Shown here: piece after piece, positions 44,537-52,463 of the stretch | How positions within the stretch are numbered: position 1 is the first letter of the stretch | Layout: every line of letters starts with the position of its first letter | NCBI GenBank assembly: GCA_021790995.1 | Contig: JAJYFA010000007.1 | Location: forward strand, 1-52,463 | Direction: 5' to 3' | DNA: 52,463 nucleotides | Source of the DNA: Acidobacteriota bacterium | GTDB taxonomy: Bacteria; Acidobacteriota; Terriglobia; Terriglobales; Acidobacteriaceae | Made by a program: the position numbers and the translations under genes | Notes under the pieces: generated by a model | What the model was told of the DNA's origin: nothing | Database searches by the model: none | Seen by the model: the letters and a program-made list of their open reading frames with translations, nothing else

Positions 44537-46600
44537 ATGGCAGCTTTCGGGAGTTTTTGTCTTCTTATCGCCTTGGCATTGGCCGCCTATAACCTATTGG
44601 CGGGCACACTTGCCCTACGGCTTCTTGCCACAGGCCAGCCGGTGCGCATCTCGCCCGAGCGGCTGGCAGACACTGCACGCCGCGCCGGAATCGCCAGCTT
44701 CATCGCGGTAAGCGGGGCTGCCTTTGCTCTGGTATGGTCGGTTCTAACCAACGATTTTTCGATCACTTACATTCTTGAGCACTCCAACCGCGCCCTGCCC
44801 ATTCCCTACAAGTTCGCGGCGCTTTGGAGTGGTCAGGAGGGATCGCTGCTGTTCTGGGCCTGGCTGCTGGGCGGATACGGTTTCATTCTTCGCCTGCGTC
44901 ACAAGACAGACGTCAAGCTCTTCGCTTACGCCGGCACGATCCTGGCCGGCATTCAGGTCTTTTTTCTGCTGGTGCTCAACTTTGCCGCGCCGCCGTTTTC
45001 GCTGCTCAAGGGCGTCATTCCCGAAGACGGCAACGGCCTGAATCCACTGCTCCAATACCCGGAGATGGTGATTCACCCCCCGCTGCTCTACCTGGGCTAT
45101 GTGGGATTTTCGGTGCCATTCGCGTTCGCCCTGGCCGCCTTGATGATGCGCTACCCTGGCGAGAAATGGATCCGCGTCACGCGCATCTGGACGATGGTGA
45201 CCTGGGTATTCCTGACCTGCGGCATCTTTCTCGGCATGCACTGGGCTTACGCTGTGCTGGGCTGGGGCGGCTACTGGGGATGGGATCCGGTGGAAAACGC
45301 GAGCCTGATGCCATGGCTGACCGGCACAGCCTTTCTGCACTCGGTGATGATGCAGGAGCGCAAAGGCATGATGAAAAGCTGGAATGTGTGGCTGATCTTC
45401 TCCACATTCCTTCTCACGATGCTGGGCACCATGCTGACCCGAGGCGGCCTGGTGAGTTCGGTGCATGCCTTCGCGCAATCGTCAATCGGCTACTGGTTCC
45501 TGGTGTTCATGGTGATTGTGCTGGTAGTTTGCATCTTCACCTATATCTTGCAGCGCAGCCACCTGAAGAGCGAGCACGAACTGGAGTCTCTCGTCAGCCG
45601 TGAATCGAGCTTCATGTTCAACAGCCTGGTGCTGCTCACGGTCTGCTTCGTGATTCTGTGGGGCACGCTGTTCCCCATCCTTTCCGAATACGTGCAAGGC
45701 AGCAAAGTAACGGTAGGCGCGCCGTTCTATAACAACGTGGCCGTGCCCATCGGATTGTTTCTGGTGTTTCTCACAGGCGTTGGGCCGCTGCTGCCCTGGC
45801 GCGCCACTTCGCTCAAGGCCATCAAGCGCAACTTCGTGCTTCCGGTGATTGCGTTGTGGAGCACGGTGATCATCTGTCTCCTCGCGGGCGCGAAACCGTG
45901 GGTAGATGGCGCATTCAGCACCGGCCACTTCTACGCGCTGGTTGGCTTTGCGATTGGGGCCGCGGTGCTTACCGCGATCATGTCGGAGTTTCTGCGCGGA
46001 GCCGCGGTGATCCGCAGGCAAACCGGGCGCAACCTGTTTGCGGCCATCGTGCTGCTCACGCGGCGCAATACCCGCCGTTACGGCGGCTACATGGTTCACA
46101 TCGGTGTTGTGATCGTTGTCGTGGGACTCTGCGGAGCAGCCTTCAACCGCAGCGTGGAGCGCGAACTGGGACTCAAGAGCAGCATGAGCGTCGGCCCATA
46201 CACCTTGCAGTGCACCGGGTTTACGCAGGACTCGAACGACAATTATGACTCCGATTACGCGATGCTGAACGTCTACAAGGACGGCAAATACGCCTTCCAG
46301 ATCGCGCCCGAGAAACGCGTTTACCACTCCAGCGGCCAGCCGCAAACCATGGTTTCGATTCATTCGACGCCGGAGTGGGATCTCTACGTGGTCTACGAAG
46401 GGTCGAATCCCGACACCGGCCAACCCATCATCAAGGCGTTCCTGAACCCGCTCGTCGGCTGGATCTGGATTGGACTGCTCGTCATGGTCTTGGGTTCGAT
46501 TGTCGCCCTTGTTCCCAGCCTCTCGCCTGCAACCGCAGCTCTGCGCGTGCCTGCCACGCAAGCGGTCTCCGCTGAGCCAGCGCTGAAGGGAGGCGCCTGA
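44537..46600 (+). CDS. ccmF: Cytochrome c maturation protein CcmF
   Basis: CcmF is the membrane heme-lyase core of system I cytochrome c maturation. The 687-residue product has the WWD heme-handling motif in GWGGYWGWDPVENASLMPWL, about 13 to 15 membrane helices, conserved LWSGQEGSLLFWAWLL and the His motifs in YPEMVIHPPLLYLGYVG. GGGAG at 44527-44531 fixes the ATG at 44537. It is followed by ccmH with a one-base overlap (TGATG). The 249 bases between the receiver gene and ccmF hold the CRP-like site; a TTG-started 41-codon frame at 44284 there is doubtful. Confidence 0.96.
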   Translation: MAAFGSFCLLIALALAAYNLLAGTLALRLLATGQPVRISPERLADTARRAGIASFIAVSGAAFALVWSVLTNDFSITYILEHSNRALPIPYKFAALWSGQEGSLLFWAWLLGGYGFILRLRHKTDVKLFAYAGTILAGIQVFFLLVLNFAAPPFSLLKGVIPEDGNGLNPLLQYPEMVIHPPLLYLGYVGFSVPFAFALAALMMRYPGEKWIRVTRIWTMVTWVFLTCGIFLGMHWAYAVLGWGGYWGWDPVENASLMPWLTGTAFLHSVMMQERKGMMKSWNVWLIFSTFLLTMLGTMLTRGGLVSSVHAFAQSSIGYWFLVFMVIVLVVCIFTYILQRSHLKSEHELESLVSRESSFMFNSLVLLTVCFVILWGTLFPILSEYVQGSKVTVGAPFYNNVAVPIGLFLVFLTGVGPLLPWRATSLKAIKRNFVLPVIALWSTVIICLLAGAKPWVDGAFSTGHFYALVGFAIGAAVLTAIMSEFLRGAAVIRRQTGRNLFAAIVLLTRRNTRRYGGYMVHIGVVIVVVGLCGAAFNRSVERELGLKSSMSVGPYTLQCTGFTQDSNDNYDSDYAMLNVYKDGKYAFQIAPEKRVYHSSGQPQTMVSIHSTPEWDLYVVYEGSNPDTGQPIIKAFLNPLVGWIWIGLLVMVLGSIVALVPSLSPATAALRVPATQAVSAEPALKGGA

Positions 46601-47217
46601 TGGCATCCGGGCAAAACAAGCCTGACAATCTGAGCAAAAACCCGGCAGCGCCAAGACGAGTCGATGCATCCGCGGTTGCCTTTCGCCGAGCCTACTGGTT
46701 CTGGAGTCCAAGCTTTGCCCGCGGCCTGAAAGTTGCGCAGGCTCTGCTGCTGGCTGTCGCCGTATGTTTTTCCCTCGGCGCCAGCAACGCAAGCTCCCGG
46801 TTCAACGACCTGGGCCACCGCCTGATGTGCACCTGCGGCTGCGCGCAACTGCTGGGTGAGTGCAACCACGTAGGCTGTCCGGAGTCGGGCCACATGCGCA
46901 ATGAACTCAGCGCAGCAATCGCGGCCGGCCTCGGCAATCAACAGATTCTCGACGCCTTCGCCGCAAGATACGGCATGACGGTGCTCGCCGCGCCGCCGAC
47001 AAAGGGCTTCGACCTCATTGCCTGGATTGCGCCCTTTGCCGTCTTTGCCGCGGCGTTGATGGGAACAATCCTTCTTGTCCGGCGCTGGACGGGCCTTGGA
47101 GGAAAACCGCTGGCAGCCGTCAACGCGGAACAGGCCGCTCTCGATCCGGAAGAGCAGAAGCGTCTGGATCGCATTCGACGCGAGACAAACATCGACGTCG
47201 GCGAAGGAGGATTCTAA
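46600..47217 (+). CDS. ccmH: CcmH/CycL-type cytochrome c maturation protein, Cys-rich variant
   Basis: A 205-residue protein, overlapping the ccmF stop by one base. An N-terminal membrane helix (about 43-60) is followed by a periplasmic helical domain and a second helix (about 139-160). CcmH proteins keep apocytochrome cysteines reduced through an LRCxxC motif. Here the motif is LMCTCGCAQLLGECNHVGC (Cys77, 79, 81, 88 and 93), a five-cysteine arrangement that differs from the usual pair. The rest (NELSAAIAAGLGNQQILDAF, AARYG) matches the family. Confidence 0.85.
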   Translation: MASGQNKPDNLSKNPAAPRRVDASAVAFRRAYWFWSPSFARGLKVAQALLLAVAVCFSLGASNASSRFNDLGHRLMCTCGCAQLLGECNHVGCPESGHMRNELSAAIAAGLGNQQILDAFAARYGMTVLAAPPTKGFDLIAWIAPFAVFAAALMGTILLVRRWTGLGGKPLAAVNAEQAALDPEEQKRLDRIRRETNIDVGEGGF

Positions 47218-47220
47218 GCC

Positions 47221-47499
47221 ATGACGGAAACGCAGGGATTGATTGCAGGATTACTGCTTCTCTTCGCGTTGTTTCTTTATACTTTCTGGCCGGAGGACGG
47301 CTTTGCCAGCCACCGGGAAAAGACCCGGCTCGACTTTCTGCTGGAGCGCAAGGAGCAGCTCTACGAGAATCTCCGCGACCTGAACTTTGAATACCGCGCC
47401 GGGAAGTATCCTGAAGAGGATTTTCAGACCCAGCGTACGGCACTCGAACACGAAACCGCGCAGTTGCTGGCGGAGATCGAACTATTGCAGCAACTCTAA
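47221..47499 (+). CDS. Small membrane-anchored coiled-coil protein of the ccm operon, CcmI-like
   Basis: A 92-residue protein starting three bases after ccmH. One membrane helix (about 7-23) ends in WPEDG, then a helical coil reads LDFLLERKEQLYENLRDLNF and GKYPEEDFQTQRTALEHETA. The shape (membrane anchor, then a Leu/Arg/Glu helix with a Gly-x-Tyr turn) resembles the N-terminal part of CcmI, the apocytochrome chaperone, but without the TPR domain. The function is inferred from position. Confidence 0.65.
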   Translation: MTETQGLIAGLLLLFALFLYTFWPEDGFASHREKTRLDFLLERKEQLYENLRDLNFEYRAGKYPEEDFQTQRTALEHETAQLLAEIELLQQL

Positions 47500-47607
47500 T
47501 TGCCTGCACGGTTGCATACATGCATCCTGAGCAAAAACGGAGGCGCAGAATCTGCGTTTGCTTCAGGCCCTTACTCCGTGTACGACTTGAAGAAAGAGAT
47601 CGCCTTT

Positions 47608-48867
47608 ATGAAATTGACGAAATCTGTTTTTTTCTGCGCAGCTATTTTTTCTCTGCTCGCCGGCACGCTGGCGCAGGCTGCCACCGTGACTGGAACCGTG
47701 ACTGACGGAACAACCGGCAAGCCTTCCGCCGGAGATGCCGTCGTGCTGCTCGAGCCGATGTCGGGCATGAGCGAGGTGGGCCGCACCACCAGCGATGCAA
47801 GCGGACACTACAAACTAAATCTGCCCGGCAGCAATCCCTATCTGATCCGCGTAACGCACCAGGGTGCGGACTACTTTGTCTCGGCGCCGCAGGGCGGAGG
47901 CACCGGCGATGTCTCGGTGTACGACGTCGCGGCCAAGGTGGACGGCGTGACCATCGCGGAACACGTAAGCGGTATCGAGACCGACAATGGACAGCTTCGC
48001 GTGGTGGAGCGCTACGACCTGCACAATGAGAGTTCGCCGCAGCGCACGCAGTGGAGCAAGCGATCATTTGAAGTGGTTTTGCCCGAGGACGCGGTGCTGG
48101 GCGACGTGTCGGCGCAGCGGCCCGGCTCAAACAGCCTGCCGACCAGCGTCAAGCTCGATCCCGACGGTCCCAAGGGCCACTACTCCTTTAACTTCCCCAT
48201 CCAGCCGGATGAGGGCGGCAAGGGCACGCTGTTTCAGATTCAGTACAACCTGCCCTACAACAACGGCAAATACACCTTTCACTCGGTCGTCACATTGCCC
48301 GCGGACACCGTGTGGGTGGTTCTGCCCACATCCATGACCCTCAGCGGAGCAGGATTCGAATCTTCGCCGCAGGATCCCGGAGTTCAGACGTTTCTGTTGA
48401 AGAATGCCGCGCCGGGCAAGGAAATCGCGTTCACAGTCTCGGGCACAGGCTCGTTCCCGCGCGAAGATCAAAGCGCGCAGGGGAATAGCGGCCAGGGCGC
48501 CGCGGAAGGCGGCCCAGGAGGCGGCATTGGCGAGCCGATCAACACGCCTGACCCGCTGTCGAAATACAAGTGGTGGATTCTCGGCGCATTGGCGCTGCTG
48601 CTGGCGGCGGTTGCAGCTTTTCTGTTGCGCAAGCCCGCAACTGCAACCGGCCCGGCCGCTGCCGTCGCTGCGCCCGCAGGAATTGCAACAGCCCCCATGA
48701 CGCCCGCCACACCCGCAGGCAAGAAGTCTGCACTGCTCAATGCTCTCAAAGAAGAGTTGTTTGCTCTGGAGAGCGAGCGCATCGCCGGAACGCTACCGGC
48801 CAATGAGTACGCCGAGCAGAAAGCGGCGCTGGAGACCGTGTTGAAGCGGGCGCTGAAGAAGAGCTAA
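47608..48867 (+). CDS. Exported carboxypeptidase-regulatory-like protein with membrane tail
   Basis: A 419-residue protein. A signal peptide (about 1-24, ending AGTLAQA) is followed by a carboxypeptidase-regulatory-like beta domain (TVTGTVTDGTTGKPSAGDAV and GHYKLNLPGSNPYLIRV), a second beta region, a Gly-rich linker (about 285-305), one membrane helix (about 317-338) and a helical C-terminus ALKEELFALESERIAGTLPA. That last segment resembles the helix of the preceding 92-residue protein. It lies 108 bases after that gene and is probably the last of the ccm unit. I chose ATG 47608; no catalytic site is visible, so a scaffold or binding role is likelier. Confidence 0.7.
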   Translation: MKLTKSVFFCAAIFSLLAGTLAQAATVTGTVTDGTTGKPSAGDAVVLLEPMSGMSEVGRTTSDASGHYKLNLPGSNPYLIRVTHQGADYFVSAPQGGGTGDVSVYDVAAKVDGVTIAEHVSGIETDNGQLRVVERYDLHNESSPQRTQWSKRSFEVVLPEDAVLGDVSAQRPGSNSLPTSVKLDPDGPKGHYSFNFPIQPDEGGKGTLFQIQYNLPYNNGKYTFHSVVTLPADTVWVVLPTSMTLSGAGFESSPQDPGVQTFLLKNAAPGKEIAFTVSGTGSFPREDQSAQGNSGQGAAEGGPGGGIGEPINTPDPLSKYKWWILGALALLLAAVAAFLLRKPATATGPAAAVAAPAGIATAPMTPATPAGKKSALLNALKEELFALESERIAGTLPANEYAEQKAALETVLKRALKKS

Positions 48868-48999
48868 ATTTCAGGGATCGGGTTTCAGGGGTCAGGACCG
48901 ACGATGATCACCTGTGCCGCACCGAAGTGAACGCCAAGGGCTACACTGTTCACTAACCGCGATTTACTGACATTTGAAACCTGGCGCCTGAAACCTGCT

Positions 49000-49491
49000 A
49001 TGAAGACTCTTTTTCGTTCGCTGCTCTCTCTGTCCCTCATCATATGGATTGGGGCAGAAATTTTCTTCCCCGTTGTTGCCGCCATCACTTTCAACACGCT
49101 GCGACCCGACACGCACACGGCCGGCACGATCGTCGGCCAACTGCTTCGTATCCTGCATGGCATGGGTCTGGTAGCCGGCATGGTTGCCCTTGCCGTCCTG
49201 GCGCTGGCTCCCGCATGGGGCATCTACAAGCCGCGCGCAGTGCTTGTGCCCATGGTGCTCCTGGTGCTGATGATCGCAGCCACGGCCTACTCGCAGTTCG
49301 GTATCATCCCCAGCATGGAGCGCGACCGCATCACCGCCGGTGGCACAATCGACACAGCCGAGCCGGACAATCCAACAACCATTCACTTCAACAAGCTGCA
49401 CAAGCGCAGCGAGTTGGTCGAAGAAGCCGTCCTGCTGATGGGCCTTGTCACCGTGGTGCTTGTGGCGCTCGCGGAAACTACCCGATCCTGA
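49000..49491 (+). CDS. DUF4149 family membrane protein
   Basis: A 163-residue protein with four membrane helices (about 8-28, 46-70, 80-100 and 143-160). The block HFNKLHKRSELVEEAVLL is the family's Phe-x-x-Leu-His-x-x-Ser motif. The family has no known function; it often stands near respiratory or heme genes. The 132-base gap upstream holds an inverted repeat GGTTTCAGG (48881-48889) / CCTGAAACC (48987-48995). Confidence 0.75.
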   Translation: MKTLFRSLLSLSLIIWIGAEIFFPVVAAITFNTLRPDTHTAGTIVGQLLRILHGMGLVAGMVALAVLALAPAWGIYKPRAVLVPMVLLVLMIAATAYSQFGIIPSMERDRITAGGTIDTAEPDNPTTIHFNKLHKRSELVEEAVLLMGLVTVVLVALAETTRS

Positions 49492-49551
49492 GAGAAAGAA
49501 CGTTCACTCGTAAGACAGCACTCACCACACGTCCGAAGCCGCACGGCCCTT

Positions 49552-49591
49552 GCAAAAAGGGATGGCCTCTCCGTTGAGCAGAGAGGCCATC
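49552..49591 (-). terminator. Rho-independent terminator of the phosphoesterase gene
   Basis: An 11-base-pair perfect stem, GATGGCCTCTC / GAGAGGCCATC (49561-49571 and 49581-49591) with a nine-base loop. On the minus strand it is followed by CCTTTTTGC. It lies 29 bases after the phosphoesterase stop and in the convergent gap with the DUF4149 gene; only the minus side has a T-run. Confidence 0.85.
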
Positions 49592-49619
49592 GCTGGCAAG
49601 CGGTTCGGGTAGTGGAAAT

Positions 49620-51653
49620 CTAGCGACCGCCGTCGTCCCCGCTGAAATCGAACATGCCGAACAAGTCGCCAATGGCCGGGCCGTTTATCGGCACGTAGGG
49701 ATTGTTCCAGGTAGTTTTCGGGTTGGGCAAATTGTCCCGGCTGCGATCCGTCAACGGCTCCAGATCCCAGTTCCGTTCAATGAATTTCAGCAGCGAAACG
49801 TGGTCGCTGTACATATGCGAAATGTGCCCAGGGCGTGTGAATCGAGAAACAACGATGAGTGGGACGCGCGTGCCGTCACCGAAGAAGTCTACCGGCTGCA
49901 CGTAGCCTGAATCATAGTAGCCGCCGCCTTCGTCAAACGTAATGAAGATGGCCGTGCTCTTCCACAGTTCCGGGTTCGCCTGCACTCCATCGACGATCTT
50001 TTTCACGAAGCCCTCAAAGAGATCAAGCTTCGATGATGCCGGATGTCCATCGACAAAGCCGCTAGGCTTGACGTAGGACACAGCCGGGAGCGTGCCGTTC
50101 TGGATGTCGGCGTAGAGGTCTACAGTATCCGCAATGTGGGCGTTGCGCACCGCGGGGTTAGTCATGATTGAAGTTGAGTAGGAAAGAAAGTTGCAGATGT
50201 TGCAGTAAGCATCGGCCGGGTTCCGGTAGTACGGATCATTCTTATACAGATTCCACTGGTCGCCGTAGTACTTGAAAGAAATGTTCTTCGCGAGCAGCGC
50301 ATCGCCGATGTTACGCACCGTGGATGGCGGAATCGTGAAGACCGAGTTCATATTGTTCGTATCCGTGTAGGCGTTGCTCCCATCGCCGAAGTAGCCGGGG
50401 TTGTAGTTATTCAGCAAATAATAATGCCCCGCCTCGCACCTCAGGTCGACACGATACGGCAGCGCGCGCATGTATTGGACCACCGCGGAAGCTCCCGGAG
50501 CATTCGGATCCGAACAGTTGCTATAGCTTCCGCCGCCATACGAAGGGCTGCCATTCGACCCGCCGCCGTAGCCATCCTCCGAATACCAGTTGTTGGTTCC
50601 AGGGGCGGCGTTTGGGTTCTCAATCTCGTCCACAATGCCGGCATTCGCTGTCCCGCTGGCCACCATCTGGTTGTTCGGCGGCGTAGCCGGATGGCCATTG
50701 CCATCGCTAAACCAAAGCGCGTCACCAGTTCCAATCTCAATGTGGTTCATGCCCGTGCCGCCGGTCGCTGCCTGGTGGTAGTTGTCGCTCAGGGCGTAGT
50801 TGTCAGCAAGATATTTCAGATATGGCGCGTCGCCCTGCTGCACGTTGTAAAAACCCATCGATGCAGAGCCTTCGCCCGTCGACTCCTCAGTGAAAGGCGA
50901 AGGCTGCTGTTTGCCGTTGGAACCAGCACCAATCGTCGTCTCAACCCATGGAAAGAGATCAGCCATGCAACCGCTTGGATTGTCGCTCGTGGCCTTGCTG
51001 GCGGCGCAATCCTCCTGTTGCCACATCTGATAGAAGCGATGCACGGGGCTCGCCGCATAGGCATCGTAGGGAATGCCCGGCGTAATCTGGAACGGCCCTG
51101 GAGGCAGTGAGTTCACATTGGGGATGCGGACGTCCGGCGTGCCATGCTTCAGCCCCGTTCCGCCCGTCGTCAGGTAGGTGTAGTACTGATCGTCGGGAAG
51201 GCCCGTTTCAACCGCCTTCGCTTCAGCAAGCGAGGAGATATATGGAACCGTGGGACCGCCGGCGAGAGGCGCAGGTAGCGTCGCGTAGTTCGACTTCTGC
51301 CCAGGGCTTACCCGGTACCCATCTGTGGAGCTGTCCACGGCCTGCTTCTGCGCTGCCATCCAGTAGTTGGGACCCGGCGTGCCGTCCGCGTGGATGATGC
51401 CCTTGGAAAGCAGGTTGTCCACATGCTGATCGCCGCGTGGAACATATGTGGCGAAGATATGGTCAAAGCTGCGGTTCTCTCCGATGATCACAATGACGTG
51501 CTTGATGGGCGTGCGGGTCTGCATGTCAGCAGAGCGCGCGCCATCATGGTCTTCAGCGAAAGCAGGCTGAGGAATGCCCGCAAACACTTGCAGCGCGGCA
51601 ACTGCTGCCGCTCCGCACTTCAAAAGCATGGAACTCTGGCGATTCTGTCGCAT
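49620..51653 (-). CDS. Secreted phosphoesterase (phospholipase C / acid phosphatase family)
   Basis: A 677-residue exported enzyme of the phosphoesterase family that includes bacterial phospholipase C and AcpA. Signal peptide about 1-36, ending near PQPAFAEDH. Metal and catalytic region: VIVIIGENRSFDHIFATYVP with Glu-Asn-Arg-Ser-Phe-Asp-His, then TGMNHIEIGTGDALWFSDG, then AIFITFDEGGGYYDSGY and YSDHVSLLKFIERNWDLEPL. The substrate may be phospholipid or another phosphate ester. I chose ATG 51653, with TGGAG six bases upstream; the frame extends further but the upstream part is not signal-like. A clear terminator follows. The 284 bases to ychF hold no gene. Confidence 0.88.
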   Translation of the reverse strand: MRQNRQSSMLLKCGAAAVAALQVFAGIPQPAFAEDHDGARSADMQTRTPIKHVIVIIGENRSFDHIFATYVPRGDQHVDNLLSKGIIHADGTPGPNYWMAAQKQAVDSSTDGYRVSPGQKSNYATLPAPLAGGPTVPYISSLAEAKAVETGLPDDQYYTYLTTGGTGLKHGTPDVRIPNVNSLPPGPFQITPGIPYDAYAASPVHRFYQMWQQEDCAASKATSDNPSGCMADLFPWVETTIGAGSNGKQQPSPFTEESTGEGSASMGFYNVQQGDAPYLKYLADNYALSDNYHQAATGGTGMNHIEIGTGDALWFSDGNGHPATPPNNQMVASGTANAGIVDEIENPNAAPGTNNWYSEDGYGGGSNGSPSYGGGSYSNCSDPNAPGASAVVQYMRALPYRVDLRCEAGHYYLLNNYNPGYFGDGSNAYTDTNNMNSVFTIPPSTVRNIGDALLAKNISFKYYGDQWNLYKNDPYYRNPADAYCNICNFLSYSTSIMTNPAVRNAHIADTVDLYADIQNGTLPAVSYVKPSGFVDGHPASSKLDLFEGFVKKIVDGVQANPELWKSTAIFITFDEGGGYYDSGYVQPVDFFGDGTRVPLIVVSRFTRPGHISHMYSDHVSLLKFIERNWDLEPLTDRSRDNLPNPKTTWNNPYVPINGPAIGDLFGMFDFSGDDGGR

Positions 51654-51937
51654 AATTTCTCCAGGTTGGAGATGAAGGACCGAGGAAGTGCACAAAACCC
51701 AGGGAACGGGCTCCGGCAATGCGCTAAGAATAGGCGTAAACAGGCGGACGCAGCTTAAACACCACGAGAAAATCTGGAGTATTTTCTGCAACAGACGTGG
51801 AAATCTCCGCTCTGGTATTCGAGCGCCGTGGAGCGGCATCACGCGAGCATCGTCCACTGTCTGTCACTATCACTTCCTGTATCATCTAAGAGGTTCTTCA
51901 TCGGATTGCATTCAGTGGAGACCTTGACGAGATATTC

Positions 51938-52463
51938 ATGAAAACTGGCATTATCGGCCTGCCGCAGGTAGGCAAGACATCGCTGTTTAAGATTCTGACC
52001 AAAGCCAAAATCGAGGAACACGGATTCTCGAATCCGCGCGAGGCGCATATCGGCGTGGCGCGCGTACCCGACGAGCGCCTCGACAAGCTTTCCGCTCTCT
52101 ATTCCCCGAAGAAGACCACCTACGCCTCAGTTGAGTACGTCGACGTAGCGGCCATCGGCCAGGAGTCGCTCAAGGAAACCGCCTTCCTCACCAACCTGCG
52201 CAACGTCGACGCGCTCATTCACGTGCTGCGCGCGTTTGAGAACGACGCCGTGGCTCATGTGGGACCGATCGATCCGCTGCGCGACGCGAAGAACGTCGAA
52301 TTCGACCTGATCGTGAGCGATCTGGCGCAGGTGGAGAAGCGCATCGAACGCGTGGAGAAAGATCTGAAAAAGGCGCGCACCGCCGATCTGGAGCGCGAAC
52401 ACGCACTCCTGCTCCGCTCGAAAGAGTGCCTCGAAAAAGAAACTCCGCTGCGCGAGTTGGAGA
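51938..52463 (+). CDS. ychF: YchF/Obg-like ATPase family protein, N-terminal part only
   Basis: The frame starts at ATG 51938 and runs off the window edge, giving 175 residues. It opens with the P-loop GLPQVGKTSLF, followed by switch and Walker B segments HIGVARVPDERLDKL and ASVEYVDVAAIGQE, then the YchF coiled-coil insertion (DLAQVEKRIERVEKDLKKAR). YchF binds ATP rather than GTP and is tied to the ribosome and oxidative stress. The P-loop reads Gln-Val-Gly-Lys-Thr-Ser where the family normally has Asn-Val-Gly-Lys-Ser-Thr, a conservative change. The nucleotide-specificity motif and C-terminal TGS domain are outside the window. Confidence 0.93.
   Translation, partial: MKTGIIGLPQVGKTSLFKILTKAKIEEHGFSNPREAHIGVARVPDERLDKLSALYSPKKTTYASVEYVDVAAIGQESLKETAFLTNLRNVDALIHVLRAFENDAVAHVGPIDPLRDAKNVEFDLIVSDLAQVEKRIERVEKDLKKARTADLEREHALLLRSKECLEKETPLRELE

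Overview
The window is a high-GC, densely coded piece of bacterial chromosome. Gene content, protein style and order (carA/carB, lepB, murQ, recG, acpS, leuS, nfo, uvrB, ccmF/ccmH, ychF) suggest a member of the Acidobacteriota, probably of the Terriglobia/Acidobacteriaceae type. This is an inference from protein families and style; no rRNA or other marker is present to prove it. I see no rRNA, tRNA or CRISPR array.

Layout. 1-1.9 kb: start of a class I glutamine amidotransferase gene (cut by the window edge), a DapA/HOGA-like aldolase with a large insertion, and a small membrane protein. 1.9-7.7 kb: the pyrimidine/arginine genes carA and carB, separated by two accessory genes, a GIY-YIG-like protein translationally coupled to carA and a REP-associated tyrosine transposase (RAYT) flanked by six REP-like palindromes and overlapping the carB start. 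7.8-17.5 kb: envelope genes (signal peptidase, secreted and tail-anchored proteins, a DUF502 protein, a flippase-like protein, a lytic transglycosylase) plus a cell-wall recycling pair (serine hydrolase and murQ) and a HAD phosphatase. 17.6-22.1 kb: a zinc-ribbon protein, a VapBC module whose toxin carries an in-frame amber codon, and a LolC/E-type permease behind a secreted beta-propeller protein. 22.1-26.5 kb: an orphan GvpL/GvpF gene, then ypdA (bacillithiol disulfide reductase family) followed closely by a sensor histidine kinase. 26.5-35.8 kb: a trypsin-fold lipoprotein, an aldo/keto reductase, recG, a small conserved-looking gene with its own terminator, acpS, an MCE/MlaD protein and a membrane protein. 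35.8-43.1 kb: leuS, a secreted protein, nfo, and uvrB. 43.1-52.4 kb: TMEM175-family channel, a receiver protein lacking its phosphoacceptor Asp, a cytochrome c maturation operon (ccmF, ccmH and two downstream genes), a DUF4149 protein, a secreted phosphoesterase and the start of ychF.

The most interesting locus is at 40.25-41.11 kb. A HigB/HigA-type toxin-antitoxin pair lies exactly between two copies of the uvrB 5' end. Each copy has its own TATAAT box 6-7 bases before the start codon and the same first nine codons. The upstream copy is a truncated uvrB head that diverges by conservative substitutions, as expected if it came from another allele. This looks like insertion of a mobile toxin-antitoxin cassette with replacement of the gene's head and promoter. 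The spacing also implies that uvrB is read from a leaderless transcript.

Other points: two toxin genes in one window are each interrupted by TAG; the receiver before the ccm operon has Gly where the phosphorylated Asp should be; CRP-type operators lie upstream of ccmF and in the divergent region before the GvpL/F gene; and the carAB operon has been colonised by a RAYT/REP unit.
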